DNA of 64,000 bases, from NCBI RefSeq assembly GCF_003605475.1, contig NZ_RAHX01000001.1, positions 1,426,001 to 1,490,000 of the forward strand, read 5' to 3'. Numbering within the stretch: position 1 is the first letter of the stretch; the number at the start of each line of letters is the position of its first letter. The DNA is from Aurantiacibacter aquimixticola. GTDB taxonomy: Bacteria > Pseudomonadota > Alphaproteobacteria > Sphingomonadales > Sphingomonadaceae. Position numbers and translations under genes: made by a program. This document shows positions 10,101-19,632 of the stretch, piece after piece. The notes below the pieces were generated by a model, which was not told where the DNA came from, ran no database searches, and worked only from the letters and a program-made list of their open reading frames with translations.

Positions 10101-10835
10101 ATGAGTACGGCTGCGAAATGGTGTGTCGGACTGGCAATGGGTGGGATCGCCCTGCTGGCGAGCGCCGTGCTGGTGGGCAATCCGCTGGGTGCGCAGGACG
10201 CGCCGACACCGCAAATTGTCGCCGAGGATGTGCTGTCAGAGGAACCAGCCGTCCTCGCCTCCGCCGACGCCGATTATTACGGCAACGACCCCGTCTCTGC
10301 CGAAGAGCGCGCCCTGATCTCGCGCGAGGTGGTGCAGGCCGTGCCCGATTACGATCCGGACGATCCCTTCGTCATCAAGCGCGTGCTGCCGATCGACGGG
10401 CCGATCCGTTACGGCGAATGGCATTGGGACGATGAAGGCGTGCCAGACGGGCCGCTGGTGATGACGGTGGATCTGCAGGCCCGCGTCATCAGCGTGTTTC
10501 GCGGCGGCTACGAAATCGGCGCCGCCGCGGCGCTGCTCGGCACCGAAACCCACCCGACGCCTACAGGCGTGTTTCCGATCCTGACGAAGGAGCGGCACAA
10601 CGTTTCGGAGAAATACAACAACGCGCCCATGCCTTGGACGCTGCGCCTGACCTGGGACGGCATCGCCATTCACGGCGGCTCGACCGTAGAGCTCGGCTAT
10701 GCCAGCCACGGCTGCATCGGCGTGCCCGACGAATTCGTCTCGCGACTCTACGAGATCGCGGAACTGGGCGACGTGGTGATCATCACCGATGGCGTGATGA
10801 CGGGCGTGGGCGGATCGCTGGACACGAACAGCTAA
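10101..10835 (+). CDS. L,D-transpeptidase family protein (YkuD domain)
   Basis: Predicted periplasmic enzyme that forms L,D cross-links in peptidoglycan or attaches proteins to it. From the ATG at 10101 it is 244 residues, with an N-terminal hydrophobic segment (about residues 7-27) acting as signal peptide or anchor. The YkuD catalytic motif runs from H191 (HGGS) to C205 (YASHGCIGVP). An earlier in-frame ATG at 10059 would add 14 basic residues that look non-native, so the later start is preferred. It stands alone between ppc and the convergent tilS. Confidence 0.9.
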   Translation: MSTAAKWCVGLAMGGIALLASAVLVGNPLGAQDAPTPQIVAEDVLSEEPAVLASADADYYGNDPVSAEERALISREVVQAVPDYDPDDPFVIKRVLPIDGPIRYGEWHWDDEGVPDGPLVMTVDLQARVISVFRGGYEIGAAAALLGTETHPTPTGVFPILTKERHNVSEKYNNAPMPWTLRLTWDGIAIHGGSTVELGYASHGCIGVPDEFVSRLYEIAELGDVVIITDGVMTGVGGSLDTNS

Positions 10836-10838
10836 CCG

Positions 10839-11792
10839 CTAATTGCTGCGCGGCGGCTCGGGGCGGAACACCCAGTCGCCATCCTCGATCGTTACCAGCA
10901 CGCCCGCGAGATTTGCATTTTCGCCCCGTTCGAGGCGTGCAAGCAGACGCGCCAGATCGCGTCCTCGAACCCGCTTTCCCATCGCGCGAAATTGTGATTC
11001 CAGCACCGGAAAGCGGAGCGATCTATTGTCCGGAATCTTGTTTCGCACATCACCGCCGATTTCGGCCTCGTCGTTCGCGAGAAACTGACCGACAGCCAGA
11101 TCCGCAACCGCGTCGGTCGTTTCAATCAAGGCGGCACTCTGCGCAAAGCCTTTGGGATCGAACCAGTCGATATCCGCCATGACCTTCCGCAAACGGGCAC
11201 GCTCGAAAGCGACATCTTCGTTCGAAGGGTCTCGCGCAAATGCGATGCCGCCATCTTCGACGATGGCGGCAAGTTCTTCGCGTGTGAAATGCAGCAACGG
11301 TCGGATAACCCTGTGCGATGGACCTGCCGAATGGATCTCGCGAATTCCCGAAAGACCGGACGTTCCGCAGCCGCGATTAAGCCGCATGAGCAACGTTTCC
11401 ATTTGATCGTTGGCATGATGCGCGGTTGCAATCGCCCGAAGGTGCCGGCGCTCCACCCACTGACCAAGCGCTCGATACCGCGCCTCCCGCGCCTTGGCCT
11501 GCATGTTACCCTCGCCCACCTCCACGGCAAGCACCTCGCACGGCACGCCGCGCTTTTTGCTGGCGGCGACGACCAGCGCGCATTCGTCCTTGGCGTCAGG
11601 CCGCAGGCCATGATCGACAGTGGCGACTTCGAAGCGGCCGGGGATCGCTTCCTGCGCCAGCAGGAGCATCGCCATGGAGTCCGGTCCGCCGCTGACGGCG
11701 AGGCCGATCTTGCCGCCATCGGGATTCAGTCGGTCAAGCGCCGTTTCAAAGCGCTCGACCAAATCAGGATCAATCGCAGTCGACCCGGCCAT
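10839..11792 (-). CDS. tilS: tRNA(Ile)-lysidine synthetase
   Basis: Converts C34 of tRNA-Ile(CAU) to lysidine using ATP, so that the tRNA reads AUA rather than AUG. The P-loop SGGPDSMA sits near residue 30, followed by VDHGLRPDA and TAHHANDQMETLLMRLNRG, all typical of the TilS N-terminal ATPase. At 317 residues it lacks the long C-terminal domains of E. coli TilS, as in other short alphaproteobacterial forms. The ATG at 11792 overlaps the end of the upstream cpoB-like gene by 23 bp. Earlier in-frame ATGs exist at 11804 and 11831. Confidence 0.9.
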   Translation of the reverse strand: MAGSTAIDPDLVERFETALDRLNPDGGKIGLAVSGGPDSMAMLLLAQEAIPGRFEVATVDHGLRPDAKDECALVVAASKKRGVPCEVLAVEVGEGNMQAKAREARYRALGQWVERRHLRAIATAHHANDQMETLLMRLNRGCGTSGLSGIREIHSAGPSHRVIRPLLHFTREELAAIVEDGGIAFARDPSNEDVAFERARLRKVMADIDWFDPKGFAQSAALIETTDAVADLAVGQFLANDEAEIGGDVRNKIPDNRSLRFPVLESQFRAMGKRVRGRDLARLLARLERGENANLAGVLVTIEDGDWVFRPEPPRSN

Positions 11793-12705
11793 TGAGCCCC
11801 GCATACATGCTCTGCAATCTGCCCACGGCAAGCGCGGGATAGGTGTCCCCGAATTCGGCGAGCGCGATGCAGGCGCGGCTGGTGTCGCCCAGCGCGATCA
11901 TGCTTTCTGCAAGATAGAGCAGGCTGTCAGGCGCACGTGCGCCGCTGCCATTGGACTGGTAATTGTCGAAAAAATGCGTCGCCGCGGCGCGCGGATTGCC
12001 GGCATCCAGAAACGCCCGGCCGAGCAGGTTTCGCCCGTAGGAAATCATGCGGTGATCGGGATACTGATCGACAAATAGCGCGAGCTGCTGCTGCGCTTCG
12101 GGGTAGAAACCAGCATCCCATAGCCGGAAACCGTAAGTGTATTCGTCCTCGCCCCGATCGCCCGTGACAGGCTTCACGATCGCCTGCACGGCGGCGACCC
12201 GCTCTGGCGATGGCGCATTCTGCTCGGGCGGCGCGGGAAGCTCCGCGCTATCGTCGGGTACCGGGATTTCGCCGGTCGGCGCCGGTCGGGTGCTGGCGGC
12301 GGAGGAAGCCTCGATACCCGCCGAGCGCCCGGCTTCGAGCACGTCGATCCGCTCCTCGAGAGCTGAGAGCGCGTTCTCGTTCACTTCGGTCGCTGCGGTG
12401 AGGCGCGCAAGCTGGGTCTCGATGGCGTCGAGGCGCGCCAGCACATCGGTCAGCGCGCTGGTGGTGACCTGCGGCGTGGTCTGTTGCGGGCGGGGCCGGG
12501 CCTCGGGTTGTATTTCGGGCTCGAAAAACCGCTCGTCGCCGCCGGGGAAAACCGCGCGCTGGAGGGCGCCGATCTGCCTTTCGAGGCGCTCTATCCGCGC
12601 ATCGGACTGCGCCGCCGCCGGTGTGGCGGTGATTACCAGCGCCGCACCGATCGCGCCCGTGACGATCTTCGGGGTCAGGGTCCGCACTGCTCGAAGCCGT
12701 TTCAT
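11770..12705 (-). CDS. cpoB: Tol-Pal-associated TPR protein (YbgF/CpoB-like)
   Basis: Periplasmic protein of 311 residues with a signal peptide ending near ATPAAAQS (about residue 33). It then has a coiled-coil-rich stretch (IERLERQIGALQRAV and LARLDAIETQLARL) and a C-terminal tetratricopeptide region (YTYGFRLWDAGFYPEAQQQL, SYGRNLLGRAFLDAG). This is the architecture of CpoB/YbgF, which coordinates peptidoglycan synthesis with outer-membrane constriction alongside Tol-Pal. The tol-pal genes themselves are not in this window; the gene precedes tilS, with which it overlaps. Confidence 0.88.
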   Translation of the reverse strand: MKRLRAVRTLTPKIVTGAIGAALVITATPAAAQSDARIERLERQIGALQRAVFPGGDERFFEPEIQPEARPRPQQTTPQVTTSALTDVLARLDAIETQLARLTAATEVNENALSALEERIDVLEAGRSAGIEASSAASTRPAPTGEIPVPDDSAELPAPPEQNAPSPERVAAVQAIVKPVTGDRGEDEYTYGFRLWDAGFYPEAQQQLALFVDQYPDHRMISYGRNLLGRAFLDAGNPRAAATHFFDNYQSNGSGARAPDSLLYLAESMIALGDTSRACIALAEFGDTYPALAVGRLQSMYAGLNGRVDCD

Positions 12706-12833
12706 CGCGTCAATTCCTCCTTCGCTCGCCCGACTGGTTCGCCGCGCGATGCCACGGGGCGGTAAGATAGGGGATTAACGATGCCGGGTAAGTCGCAAAA
12801 TGCCAGTATTCCCCGGCAAATCGCGGCAGACTC

Positions 12834-13697
12834 TCAAGTCGCCGCGCCGTCCGTCTGCGGAGCGGGCGTCGCATTGACGGATGGCGCGGAGCGACCGCGC
12901 GCCAGCAGGGCCTCGGCGGATACCGGCACGTCGGTCACCGTTTCCAATTCTTCCGAGATCTTCGGCACGTCGCGCCCGCCGATCGTGATGGCCAGCAGAT
13001 CCGGCCTGCCGGTGATGATCGTGGCCCCCTCGGCGTCGGCGGGAATGGTGTAGGTGTCGCCCTCGCTCATCGTTCGTTCGGTCAGCACGCGGCCCTGCGC
13101 GTCGGAGAAGCGCACCCACGCCTCGCCTTCTGCCGTGAAGACCACTTCGCCGGTTTCGTCGATGGGCTGCGTGGTCTCCTGCTCGGCAGCGCGCTGGGCG
13201 GCAAGCTCGGCCTCCCGCTCCTGGGCTTCCTGCTCGGTAAGCGAAGGCAGCTCCGCGGCGGGCATGAAGAGCGCGCGCGCGGCGAAGAAAATACCGATCA
13301 GCAAGATCGCGGATGCGAAGATCGAGAACCATACCAGCTTGCCGCCCGGTGCGCGGGACGGGTCGCCCGGTTCGAATGTCGTTTCCCGGCGCGAGGCGTA
13401 GCGAGAGCTTGGCCCTTCGACATCCATTTCGGCGCGGACCAACTCGACGACATCGCCTTCATCCAGTCCGACGGCGCGCGCCAGCGTGCGCGAGAAGCCG
13501 ACGGCATAGGTCCGGCCCGGCAATTCATGGAATTCGCCGGCCTCGATACGTTCGATATGTCGCTTGGAAATGCGCGTTTCGGAAGCGACCTGGTCGAGCG
13601 TCAGTCCCTTGCCTTCACGCGCGGCACGCAATTGGCCGCCGACACCCTGCGGTGCAGAAGCAGTCATGTCGTCTTCGGGAATCTCAGTGTCGGACAT
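12834..13697 (-). CDS. RodZ-like helix-turn-helix membrane protein
   Basis: A 287-residue bitopic inner-membrane protein. Residues 20-90 form a Cro/C1-type helix-turn-helix (LRAAREGKGLTLDQVASETR, ISKRHIERIEAGEF), followed by a linker, one transmembrane helix (KLVWFSIFASAILLIGIFFAARAL) and a periplasmic C-terminal beta domain (DUF4115, EGEAWVRFSDAQG). This is the RodZ order; RodZ links MreB to the elongasome. It sits between cpoB and ptsP on the same strand. Function as the cell-shape RodZ is inferred from the architecture only. Confidence 0.85.
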   Translation of the reverse strand: MSDTEIPEDDMTASAPQGVGGQLRAAREGKGLTLDQVASETRISKRHIERIEAGEFHELPGRTYAVGFSRTLARAVGLDEGDVVELVRAEMDVEGPSSRYASRRETTFEPGDPSRAPGGKLVWFSIFASAILLIGIFFAARALFMPAAELPSLTEQEAQEREAELAAQRAAEQETTQPIDETGEVVFTAEGEAWVRFSDAQGRVLTERTMSEGDTYTIPADAEGATIITGRPDLLAITIGGRDVPKISEELETVTDVPVSAEALLARGRSAPSVNATPAPQTDGAAT

Positions 13698-13791
13698 TGC
13701 CGCTCCAGCCGTGCATTGGTGGGCGAGGAAAAGGCCGCGAAGCGCGGCCTGTCAAGCCCGCTAACCAAAGTATCGCGGCATGACGAGGTTC

Positions 13792-16068
13792 CTAGTCAAT
13801 CTCGATATCGTGCGCTTCGCACCATTCGGAAAGCGCCGTTCGCATATCCGGCGGCGGATTGGCGAGCCAGCCGCGCATGGCTTCGCCGATTTCCCGCGTG
13901 TCGACCTTGCGCACCAGTTCCTTGATCTGGCCGACGGCGGCAGGCGTGATCGAGAGACGGCGAATGCCGAGCCCGATCAGCGCCAGCGCTTCCAGCCGAC
14001 GCCCGCCCATTTCGCCGCACACGCCAAGGTCGACCGGTTCCCCTACACAGGTCTGCACGACCCGGGCGAGGAAGCGCAGGATCGAAGGGCTCAGCCAGTC
14101 GTACCGCTCCGCCAGCATGGGGTTGGCGCGGTCTGCGGCGAAAAGGAACTGCGTCAGGTCGTTGGTGCCGATCGACACGAAGCTGAGGCGCGGCAGCAGC
14201 GTGTCCAGCGTTTCGGCAAGCGAAGGCACTTCCAGCATCACGCCGTAGCGAATGGCGCTGGGCAGCTGGTGCTTGCGCTTCTTCAGCCAGGCGATCTGCT
14301 TTTCGAAGACATCCTTCGCCGCATCGAATTCCCACGGTTCGGACACCATCGGGAACATCACGTTGAGCTCGCGCCCCGCCGTGCCTTCCAGCAGCGCGCG
14401 GGCCTGCACCTTCATCAGCCCTTCGCGTTCGAGAGCGAGCCGCAAAGCGCGCCAGCCCATCGCCGGATTTTCGTCTTCCTTCCCAATCTCGTTGGCGAGA
14501 TAGGGCAGCGACTTGTCACCGCCGATATCGACGGTGCGGAAGATCACCTTCTTGCCCTTCGCCGCATCCACGACTTCGCGGTAAAGCCGCGCCTGCCGCT
14601 CGCGCTGCGGGAGCGCGGCGGAGACCAAGAACTGAAATTCGGTGCGGTAGAGGCCGATGCCGTCCGCGCCCGTCATCGCCACCATGCCGACATCGTCGCG
14701 CAGACCGGCATTGATCATCACCTCGATCCGCTCGCCATCGCGAGTGAAGGGCTCGACCTCGCGCAGCTTGGCATAGGCGGCCTGCTTTTCGCGGCTGCGG
14801 GCGAAGCGCGCCTCGAAAGCGGAAAGCACGCCATTGCCGGGGCGGAGCGTGACCTTCCCGGCATCGCCATCGATCAGGACGGTATCGCCCTCGCGCACCA
14901 GCCCGCGCAGATTGCGCAAGCGGCCCACGACGGGAACGCCCATTGCGCGAGCCACGATCACCACATGCGCGGTGAGCGAGCCTTCCTCCAGCACCACGCC
15001 TTTGAGGCGGCGCTTGTCATATTCGAGCAGTTCGGCGGGGCCGAGATTCTTGGCGACGAGGATGGTGTCTTTCGTCAGCCCCTTCTGCGCCGCCGTGCCG
15101 AGCTGGCCGGACACGATGCGGATCAGCCGGTTCGCCAGATCTTCCAGGTCGTGCATCCGGTCCTGAAGCAGCGGATCGGAGATTTCGCGCATGCGCATGC
15201 GGGTGCGCTGCTGCACGCGCTCGATCGCGGCTTCGGCCGTCAGCCCGCTGTCGATCGCTTCGTTGATGCGCCGCGACCAGCCTTCGTCATAAGCGAACAT
15301 CTTGTAGGTCTCGAGAACCTGCTCATGCTCTCCGCCTGTGCCGAATTCGGCCTGGTTGGCCATGTGGTCGATCTGCTCTCGCATGCGATCGAAAGCGAGG
15401 TAGACGCGCTGGCGCTCCGCTTCGGTGTCCTCCGCCACCGTCTGTTCGATATGGACGCGCGGCTGGTGGAAAACGGCCTCGCCCAGCGCCAGCCCCTTCA
15501 CCAGCTTCAGCCCTTCGCACACCGTCTGGCCGGTGATCGCCTCGCTCGGCCCGCCGGCGGCGTCCTCATCGTCGACAAGCCCTGCATTGTGGATCAGCTC
15601 GGCCAAGACCATGGCGACCGTCTGCAGCGCCTCGATCTCCACCTCTTCGTATTTGCGTGGGTCGATATGCTGGACGCACACGACGCCGATGGCGCGTTCC
15701 CGGCGCACGATCGGCACACCGGCGAAGGAGTGGAATTTTTCCTCACCGGTTTCGGGACGGTACTGGAATTCGGGATGGGCCGCGGCCTCGTCCAGATTCA
15801 GCGTCTCGATGTTCTGCGCGATGGTGCCGGTCAGGCCTTCGCCGATGCCCAGCCGGGTGACGTGGACGGCTGCCTGGTTCAGCCCGCGCGTCGCGAACAG
15901 CTCCAACATGCCGTCGCGCAGCAGGTAGATTGAGCAGACCTCGCTATCGAGCGCCTCACCGATCATCTCGACGACCTGGTTCAGCTTGGCCTGCGTATGG
16001 GTGCGCGCGGCCATCACCTCGTGCAAGGTGGTCAGGATGGAACGGGCAGCGTCGGAAGCGGCGGACAT
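13792..16068 (-). CDS. ptsP: PTSNtr enzyme I, phosphoenolpyruvate-protein phosphotransferase
   Basis: A 758-residue enzyme that takes phosphate from PEP and passes it to NPr in the nitrogen phosphotransferase system. An N-terminal GAF domain (residues about 20-150) senses effectors. This is followed by the EI N-domain with the phosphorylated His in GSLTAHVVIVARAMG and the PEP-utilising C-domain (YRTEFQFL, SIGTNDLTQFLFA, VCGEMGG). The length and GAF domain mark it as PtsP rather than sugar-PTS EI. The start at 16068 is supported by the GAF domain beginning soon after. No ptsN/ptsO genes are nearby. Confidence 0.95.
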   Translation of the reverse strand: MSAASDAARSILTTLHEVMAARTHTQAKLNQVVEMIGEALDSEVCSIYLLRDGMLELFATRGLNQAAVHVTRLGIGEGLTGTIAQNIETLNLDEAAAHPEFQYRPETGEEKFHSFAGVPIVRRERAIGVVCVQHIDPRKYEEVEIEALQTVAMVLAELIHNAGLVDDEDAAGGPSEAITGQTVCEGLKLVKGLALGEAVFHQPRVHIEQTVAEDTEAERQRVYLAFDRMREQIDHMANQAEFGTGGEHEQVLETYKMFAYDEGWSRRINEAIDSGLTAEAAIERVQQRTRMRMREISDPLLQDRMHDLEDLANRLIRIVSGQLGTAAQKGLTKDTILVAKNLGPAELLEYDKRRLKGVVLEEGSLTAHVVIVARAMGVPVVGRLRNLRGLVREGDTVLIDGDAGKVTLRPGNGVLSAFEARFARSREKQAAYAKLREVEPFTRDGERIEVMINAGLRDDVGMVAMTGADGIGLYRTEFQFLVSAALPQRERQARLYREVVDAAKGKKVIFRTVDIGGDKSLPYLANEIGKEDENPAMGWRALRLALEREGLMKVQARALLEGTAGRELNVMFPMVSEPWEFDAAKDVFEKQIAWLKKRKHQLPSAIRYGVMLEVPSLAETLDTLLPRLSFVSIGTNDLTQFLFAADRANPMLAERYDWLSPSILRFLARVVQTCVGEPVDLGVCGEMGGRRLEALALIGLGIRRLSITPAAVGQIKELVRKVDTREIGEAMRGWLANPPPDMRTALSEWCEAHDIEID

Positions 16069-16136
16069 GGTATGCCGCCTATAGCACGCGAATGGTTTTG
16101 AAAATCACTCGCGCCGCGCGCGAGCGATTTCACGCC

Positions 16137-16292
16137 TCAATGATGCGCGATTTCTTCCTTGATGCGCAGCTTCTGCTTCTTGAGAGCCTGGATCCTCGCA
16201 GCGTCGGGAGACGGTCGGTTCATCTCGTCCTTCAGCATGGTCTCAAGACCCTGGTGCTTCTGCTGGAGGGCGGTGACGTGCGTGGAATCCAT
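16137..16292 (-). CDS. DUF465/YdcH-family small protein
   Basis: A 51-residue basic helical protein (MDSTHVTALQQKHQGLETML onwards, ending KQKLRIKEEIAHH) of the YdcH/DUF465 family, whose biochemical role is unknown. The ATG at 16292 has a clear AGGAGA Shine-Dalgarno; the longer upstream reading frame is not protein-like. It is divergent from a second member of the same family at 16508, about 215 bp away. Confidence 0.88.
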   Translation of the reverse strand: MDSTHVTALQQKHQGLETMLKDEMNRPSPDAARIQALKKQKLRIKEEIAHH

Positions 16293-16507
16293 GGGATCGT
16301 CTCCTGTTGTGCGCACGGGCAAGATAAAGCCCGCTTGGGGGAGCGACCCGGCGCTGTCGTGCTGCAAGGCCGCTTGCTGCGGACGACTCGCCGATGCGAC
16401 GAGCGCCGCAATTGCCATCAAACCATAATATTTCTAATTCTCCAATCGCGATGGCGACGAAGCGCTCTTTTTCGGAGCCGTTCGGGGCGCGGCAGGAGGC
16501 ATAGCGA

Positions 16508-16705
16508 ATGACGGAGGAGGAAGCGAGAAAGCGGCTGGCGACGCTCAAGACGGAGCACCGCGATCTCGACATCGCCATCCGTGCGCTGGAAGCCAATGGC
16601 GGGCCGGAGCAATTGCAGGTTGCGCGGCTGAAGAAGCGCAAGCTGGGGCTGCGAGACCAGATCTTCGTGCTCGAAGACTTCCTCACGCCTGACATCATCG
16701 CCTGA
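16508..16705 (+). CDS. DUF465/YdcH-family small protein (second copy)
   Basis: A 65-residue all-helical protein with alternating acidic and basic heptads (EARKRLATLKTEHRDLDIAI, then LKKRKLGLRDQIFVLED). It matches the DUF465/YdcH pattern of a coiled hairpin. It has a GGCAGGAGG Shine-Dalgarno and starts at ATG 16508. It is divergently paired with the shorter paralogue at 16137-16292. Function unknown. Confidence 0.88.
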   Translation: MTEEEARKRLATLKTEHRDLDIAIRALEANGGPEQLQVARLKKRKLGLRDQIFVLEDFLTPDIIA

Positions 16706-16812
16706 GCGTGGCGGCCAAGGTGTAACAGTGCGGGACAGGGGATATTCCGGGCACAATCTGCGGCGAGGCGCACTGGCCTTGTCGCTCCCGGCATCCTAGC
16801 AATGTTCGCGAT

Positions 16813-17259
16813 ATGACAATTCCGTCCGCCCTTACCCCTGCTATCGTCGATGTGCTTTACGAGGAGGCGCTGTGCCTCGTCGAAGAGGCGCGCTGCGTGT
16901 TCGATGAAGCGCCCACGGTGGACGCAACCGCATTGCGAAGCGCATTGTCGCGCGAGGCCCTGCGCACGACGACGCAGCTCATGCATGCAATGGCGTGGCT
17001 GCTGAATCACCGCGCCTTCTTCGCTGGCGACATGAGCGCGCTGCAATTGCGCCGGCACGGCCGCTTGCCACCCACGCAGCATGGCGGGCAAGCGAAGGAC
17101 GCGGCGCTGCTGGATGCGCGGGTGCGCGCCGTTTCCGAAAACGCGAGCGCCTTGCACGAACGGATCGCCCGGCTCGACGAAGCGTGGCAGGCCGAGCTGC
17201 CCGGCGAGCCTGCCGCGGTGCACCGGCTGCACGAGAAGCTTGGCCGCGCCTTCGGCTAG
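16813..17259 (+). CDS. rcdA: RcdA-family protease adaptor (DUF1465)
   Basis: A 148-residue helical protein of the DUF1465 family, which contains Caulobacter RcdA. RcdA, with CpdR and PopA, helps ClpXP degrade the cell-cycle regulator CtrA. The conserved block EEALCLVEEARCVFD (residues about 17-32) and the SREALRTTTQLMHAMAWLLN segment fit the family. It overlaps the convergent glpK stop by a few bases. Its presence is consistent with CtrA-type regulation, and a CtrA-like box lies at 54058. The gene symbol is by homology only. Confidence 0.8.
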   Translation: MTIPSALTPAIVDVLYEEALCLVEEARCVFDEAPTVDATALRSALSREALRTTTQLMHAMAWLLNHRAFFAGDMSALQLRRHGRLPPTQHGGQAKDAALLDARVRAVSENASALHERIARLDEAWQAELPGEPAAVHRLHEKLGRAFG

Positions 17260-18731
17260 ACTTTCCCCAGCGCCGCTTCCCAGCGCGAAAGCCTTGCGGC
17301 CCGCACCCCATCGTCCATCTGCGGGTCGAAAGTCTGCCGCGAACCGATCATCGTCCCGGCGGCATGCTCCAGCGAGACGTGGAGCCCACAGCCCACCGCC
17401 GCCAGCATGGCTGCGCCAAGTGCAGTGGTCTCGACGAAATCGGGCCGGGTGACGCTGACCCCGAGCAGATCGGCAATGTCCTGCGCCATCCAGTCATTCG
17501 CCGCCATGCCGCCATCGATCTTCAGTCCCGTCCACGCGCAGCCATCGGCGGCAAAGGCACTGGCGAGATCGAAAGTCTGGTGCGCCATCGCTTCCAGCGC
17601 GGCCCTGGCGATATGCGCGCGGCCCGTATCGAAGCCGAGGCCCGAAATGATGCCGCGCGCATCGGGCAGCCAGTGCGGTGCGCCCAGCCCCGACAGTGCG
17701 GGCACGATCACCACACCGCCGCTGTCCTCGATAGAGCGGGCCAGCTCCTCGGTCTGCTCCGCGCTGTCGATCAGGCCGAGCGTGTCGCGCAGATACTGGA
17801 TCAGGCTTCCGGCAACGAACACCGCGCCCTCGATGGCGTAGTGCCGCTTGCCCTCCAGCTGGTGGAGCACGGTGCCGAGCATGCGGTGCTCGGAGTGCGG
17901 CAGCCGCTTGCCGGTATTGGTGAGGACGAATGCGCCGGTGCCGTAGGTGGCTTTGGTGTCGCCCTCTGCCAGGCACCCCTGCCCGATCGTCGCAGCCTGC
18001 TGGTCGCCTGCCATGCCGCAGATCGGAATGGGAGCGCCGAACAGGTCCGAATGTGTTTCGCCCAGCGCACCGGCGCTGTCGACGATGCGGGGCAGTGCGT
18101 GCACCGGGACACCCATCAGCGCGCACAGTTCATCGTCCCAGCTGTCTCCATCGAGCGCCAGCAGCTGCGTGCGGCTCGCATTGCTTGCATCTGTGATATG
18201 CCGCTCGCCCGCTGTAAGTTGCCAGGCGAGCCAGCTTTCGACTGTGCCGAAAGCAAGACGATCCGCCTCCGCCGCGCTCGAGACCGCGTCGTTATTGTCG
18301 AGCAGCCAGCGCATCTTCGTGCCCGAGAAATACGGATCGAGCAGCAGGCCGGTTTTCTCCTGCACCATCTCTTCGCGCCCTGCATCCTTAAGCGCGCGGC
18401 AGAAATCGGCGGTGCGCCTGTCCTGCCACACGATGGCGCGGGCGAGCGGCTTGCCCGTCTGCCTGTCCCACGCCACCACCGTCTCGCGCTGATTGGTGAT
18501 CCCGATGGCGGCGATCCGGTCCGCCCCGCCCGCCTGCTCCACCACTGCGCGGGCGCAGCGCAGCGTCTTTTCCCAGATCTCCACCGGATCGTGCTCGACC
18601 CACCCGCTTTTGGGATAATGCTGCGTCAATTCCTCCTGCGCCGTGCCGCGCGGCGTGCCATCGGCCGCGAAGAGCATGGCGCGGGTGCTGGTCGTGCCCT
18701 CGTCGAGCACGAGGATGGACTGGTCGATCAT
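17256..18731 (-). CDS. glpK: Glycerol kinase
   Basis: Phosphorylates glycerol to sn-glycerol-3-phosphate with ATP. The protein is 491 residues, normal for the family. Diagnostic segments are LVLDEGTTSTRAMLF at the N terminus, WQDRRTADFCRAL, the DASNASRTQLLALD block and GMAGDQQAATIGQG. The ATG at 18731 gives the canonical N terminus (MIDQSILVLDEG); the frame is open further upstream but runs into the divergent MBL gene. No glpF or glpD is present in the window. Confidence 0.95.
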   Translation of the reverse strand: MIDQSILVLDEGTTSTRAMLFAADGTPRGTAQEELTQHYPKSGWVEHDPVEIWEKTLRCARAVVEQAGGADRIAAIGITNQRETVVAWDRQTGKPLARAIVWQDRRTADFCRALKDAGREEMVQEKTGLLLDPYFSGTKMRWLLDNNDAVSSAAEADRLAFGTVESWLAWQLTAGERHITDASNASRTQLLALDGDSWDDELCALMGVPVHALPRIVDSAGALGETHSDLFGAPIPICGMAGDQQAATIGQGCLAEGDTKATYGTGAFVLTNTGKRLPHSEHRMLGTVLHQLEGKRHYAIEGAVFVAGSLIQYLRDTLGLIDSAEQTEELARSIEDSGGVVIVPALSGLGAPHWLPDARGIISGLGFDTGRAHIARAALEAMAHQTFDLASAFAADGCAWTGLKIDGGMAANDWMAQDIADLLGVSVTRPDFVETTALGAAMLAAVGCGLHVSLEHAAGTMIGSRQTFDPQMDDGVRAARLSRWEAALGKV

Positions 18732-18756
18732 TGGCAATCCTCTCTGGGCCAGCCAT

Positions 18757-19632
18757 ATGCACACCATGGCGCTTCCCCCGCAACCCTGGCCCACCGGCGA
18801 TGTCGAACAGCTCGAGCCGCTGGTGGCGCGCGTGCTTGCGCCCAATGCCTCGCCCTTCACCTACACCGGCACACAGACCTATCTGGTGGGAACGACGGAC
18901 CTGGCGGTGATCGATGCCGGACCGGCGGACGATCGGCACCTTGCCGCCCTTATCCGGGCCATCGCGGGGCGCGAGGTGACCGCGATCATGTGCACCCACA
19001 CCCATCGCGATCACTCGCCCGCTGCCGCGCCATTGGCGGAAGCGACGGGAGCGCCGGTGGTCGGCTGCGCTCCGCTGGTGATCGAGACCGACCAGCCCCG
19101 CCTCGATGCCGCGTTCGACCGCAGCTACGCGCCCGACCGCGTGCTGGAGGATGGCGAAGCGATGGCCGGCCGGGGCTGGACGCTGCGGGCCGTGCACACG
19201 CCCGGCCACACGTCGAACCATCTGTGCTTCGCACTGGAGGAAAGCGGCGCGCTGTTCACAGGCGATCACGTGATGGGCTGGTCCACCAGCGTCGTCGTCC
19301 CGCCCGATGGCGATATGGGCGACTACCTGTCCAGCCTCTCCGCCCTGCAAGAGCGTCAGGACCGTGTTTACTATCCTGCCCACGGCGGGCCGGTCGAAAA
19401 GCCTCGCCAGCTGGTGCGCGGCATGATCGGCCATCGCCGCGCGCGCGAACGGCAGATAGAGAAGCTGCTGCGCGAGGAAGCGCGCGCGATCGAGGCGCTC
19501 GTGCCGGTCATGTATAAGGGCGTGGACGAGCGGCTCTGGCCCGCCGCATCCATGAGTGTGTACGCACACCTGCTCGATATGGAACGGCGCGGCACGGTCG
19601 CCCGTTTGGGAGATGTATGGACGACAAGCTAG
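18757..19632 (+). CDS. MBL-fold metallohydrolase
   Basis: A 291-residue metallo-beta-lactamase-fold hydrolase with the two-metal motif THTHRDHS, a second metal His in HTPGHTSNH, the bridging Asp in FTGDHVMGWS and a final His in YPAHGGP. The C-terminal helical extension resembles LACTB2-like or glyoxalase II-like members that act on thioesters or nucleic acids. The substrate is unknown. The start could be 18757 or 18766. It overlaps the next gene by 16 bp. Confidence 0.88.
   Translation: MHTMALPPQPWPTGDVEQLEPLVARVLAPNASPFTYTGTQTYLVGTTDLAVIDAGPADDRHLAALIRAIAGREVTAIMCTHTHRDHSPAAAPLAEATGAPVVGCAPLVIETDQPRLDAAFDRSYAPDRVLEDGEAMAGRGWTLRAVHTPGHTSNHLCFALEESGALFTGDHVMGWSTSVVVPPDGDMGDYLSSLSALQERQDRVYYPAHGGPVEKPRQLVRGMIGHRRARERQIEKLLREEARAIEALVPVMYKGVDERLWPAASMSVYAHLLDMERRGTVARLGDVWTTS

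Noticed and set aside
7812-10214. 800-codon minus-strand frame opposite ppc
   Set aside because: Caused by GC-rich third-position bias in ppc; composition is not protein-like.
13780-15933. 717-codon plus-strand frame opposite ptsP
   Set aside because: Shadow of ptsP; His-, Gln- and Arg-rich without domains.
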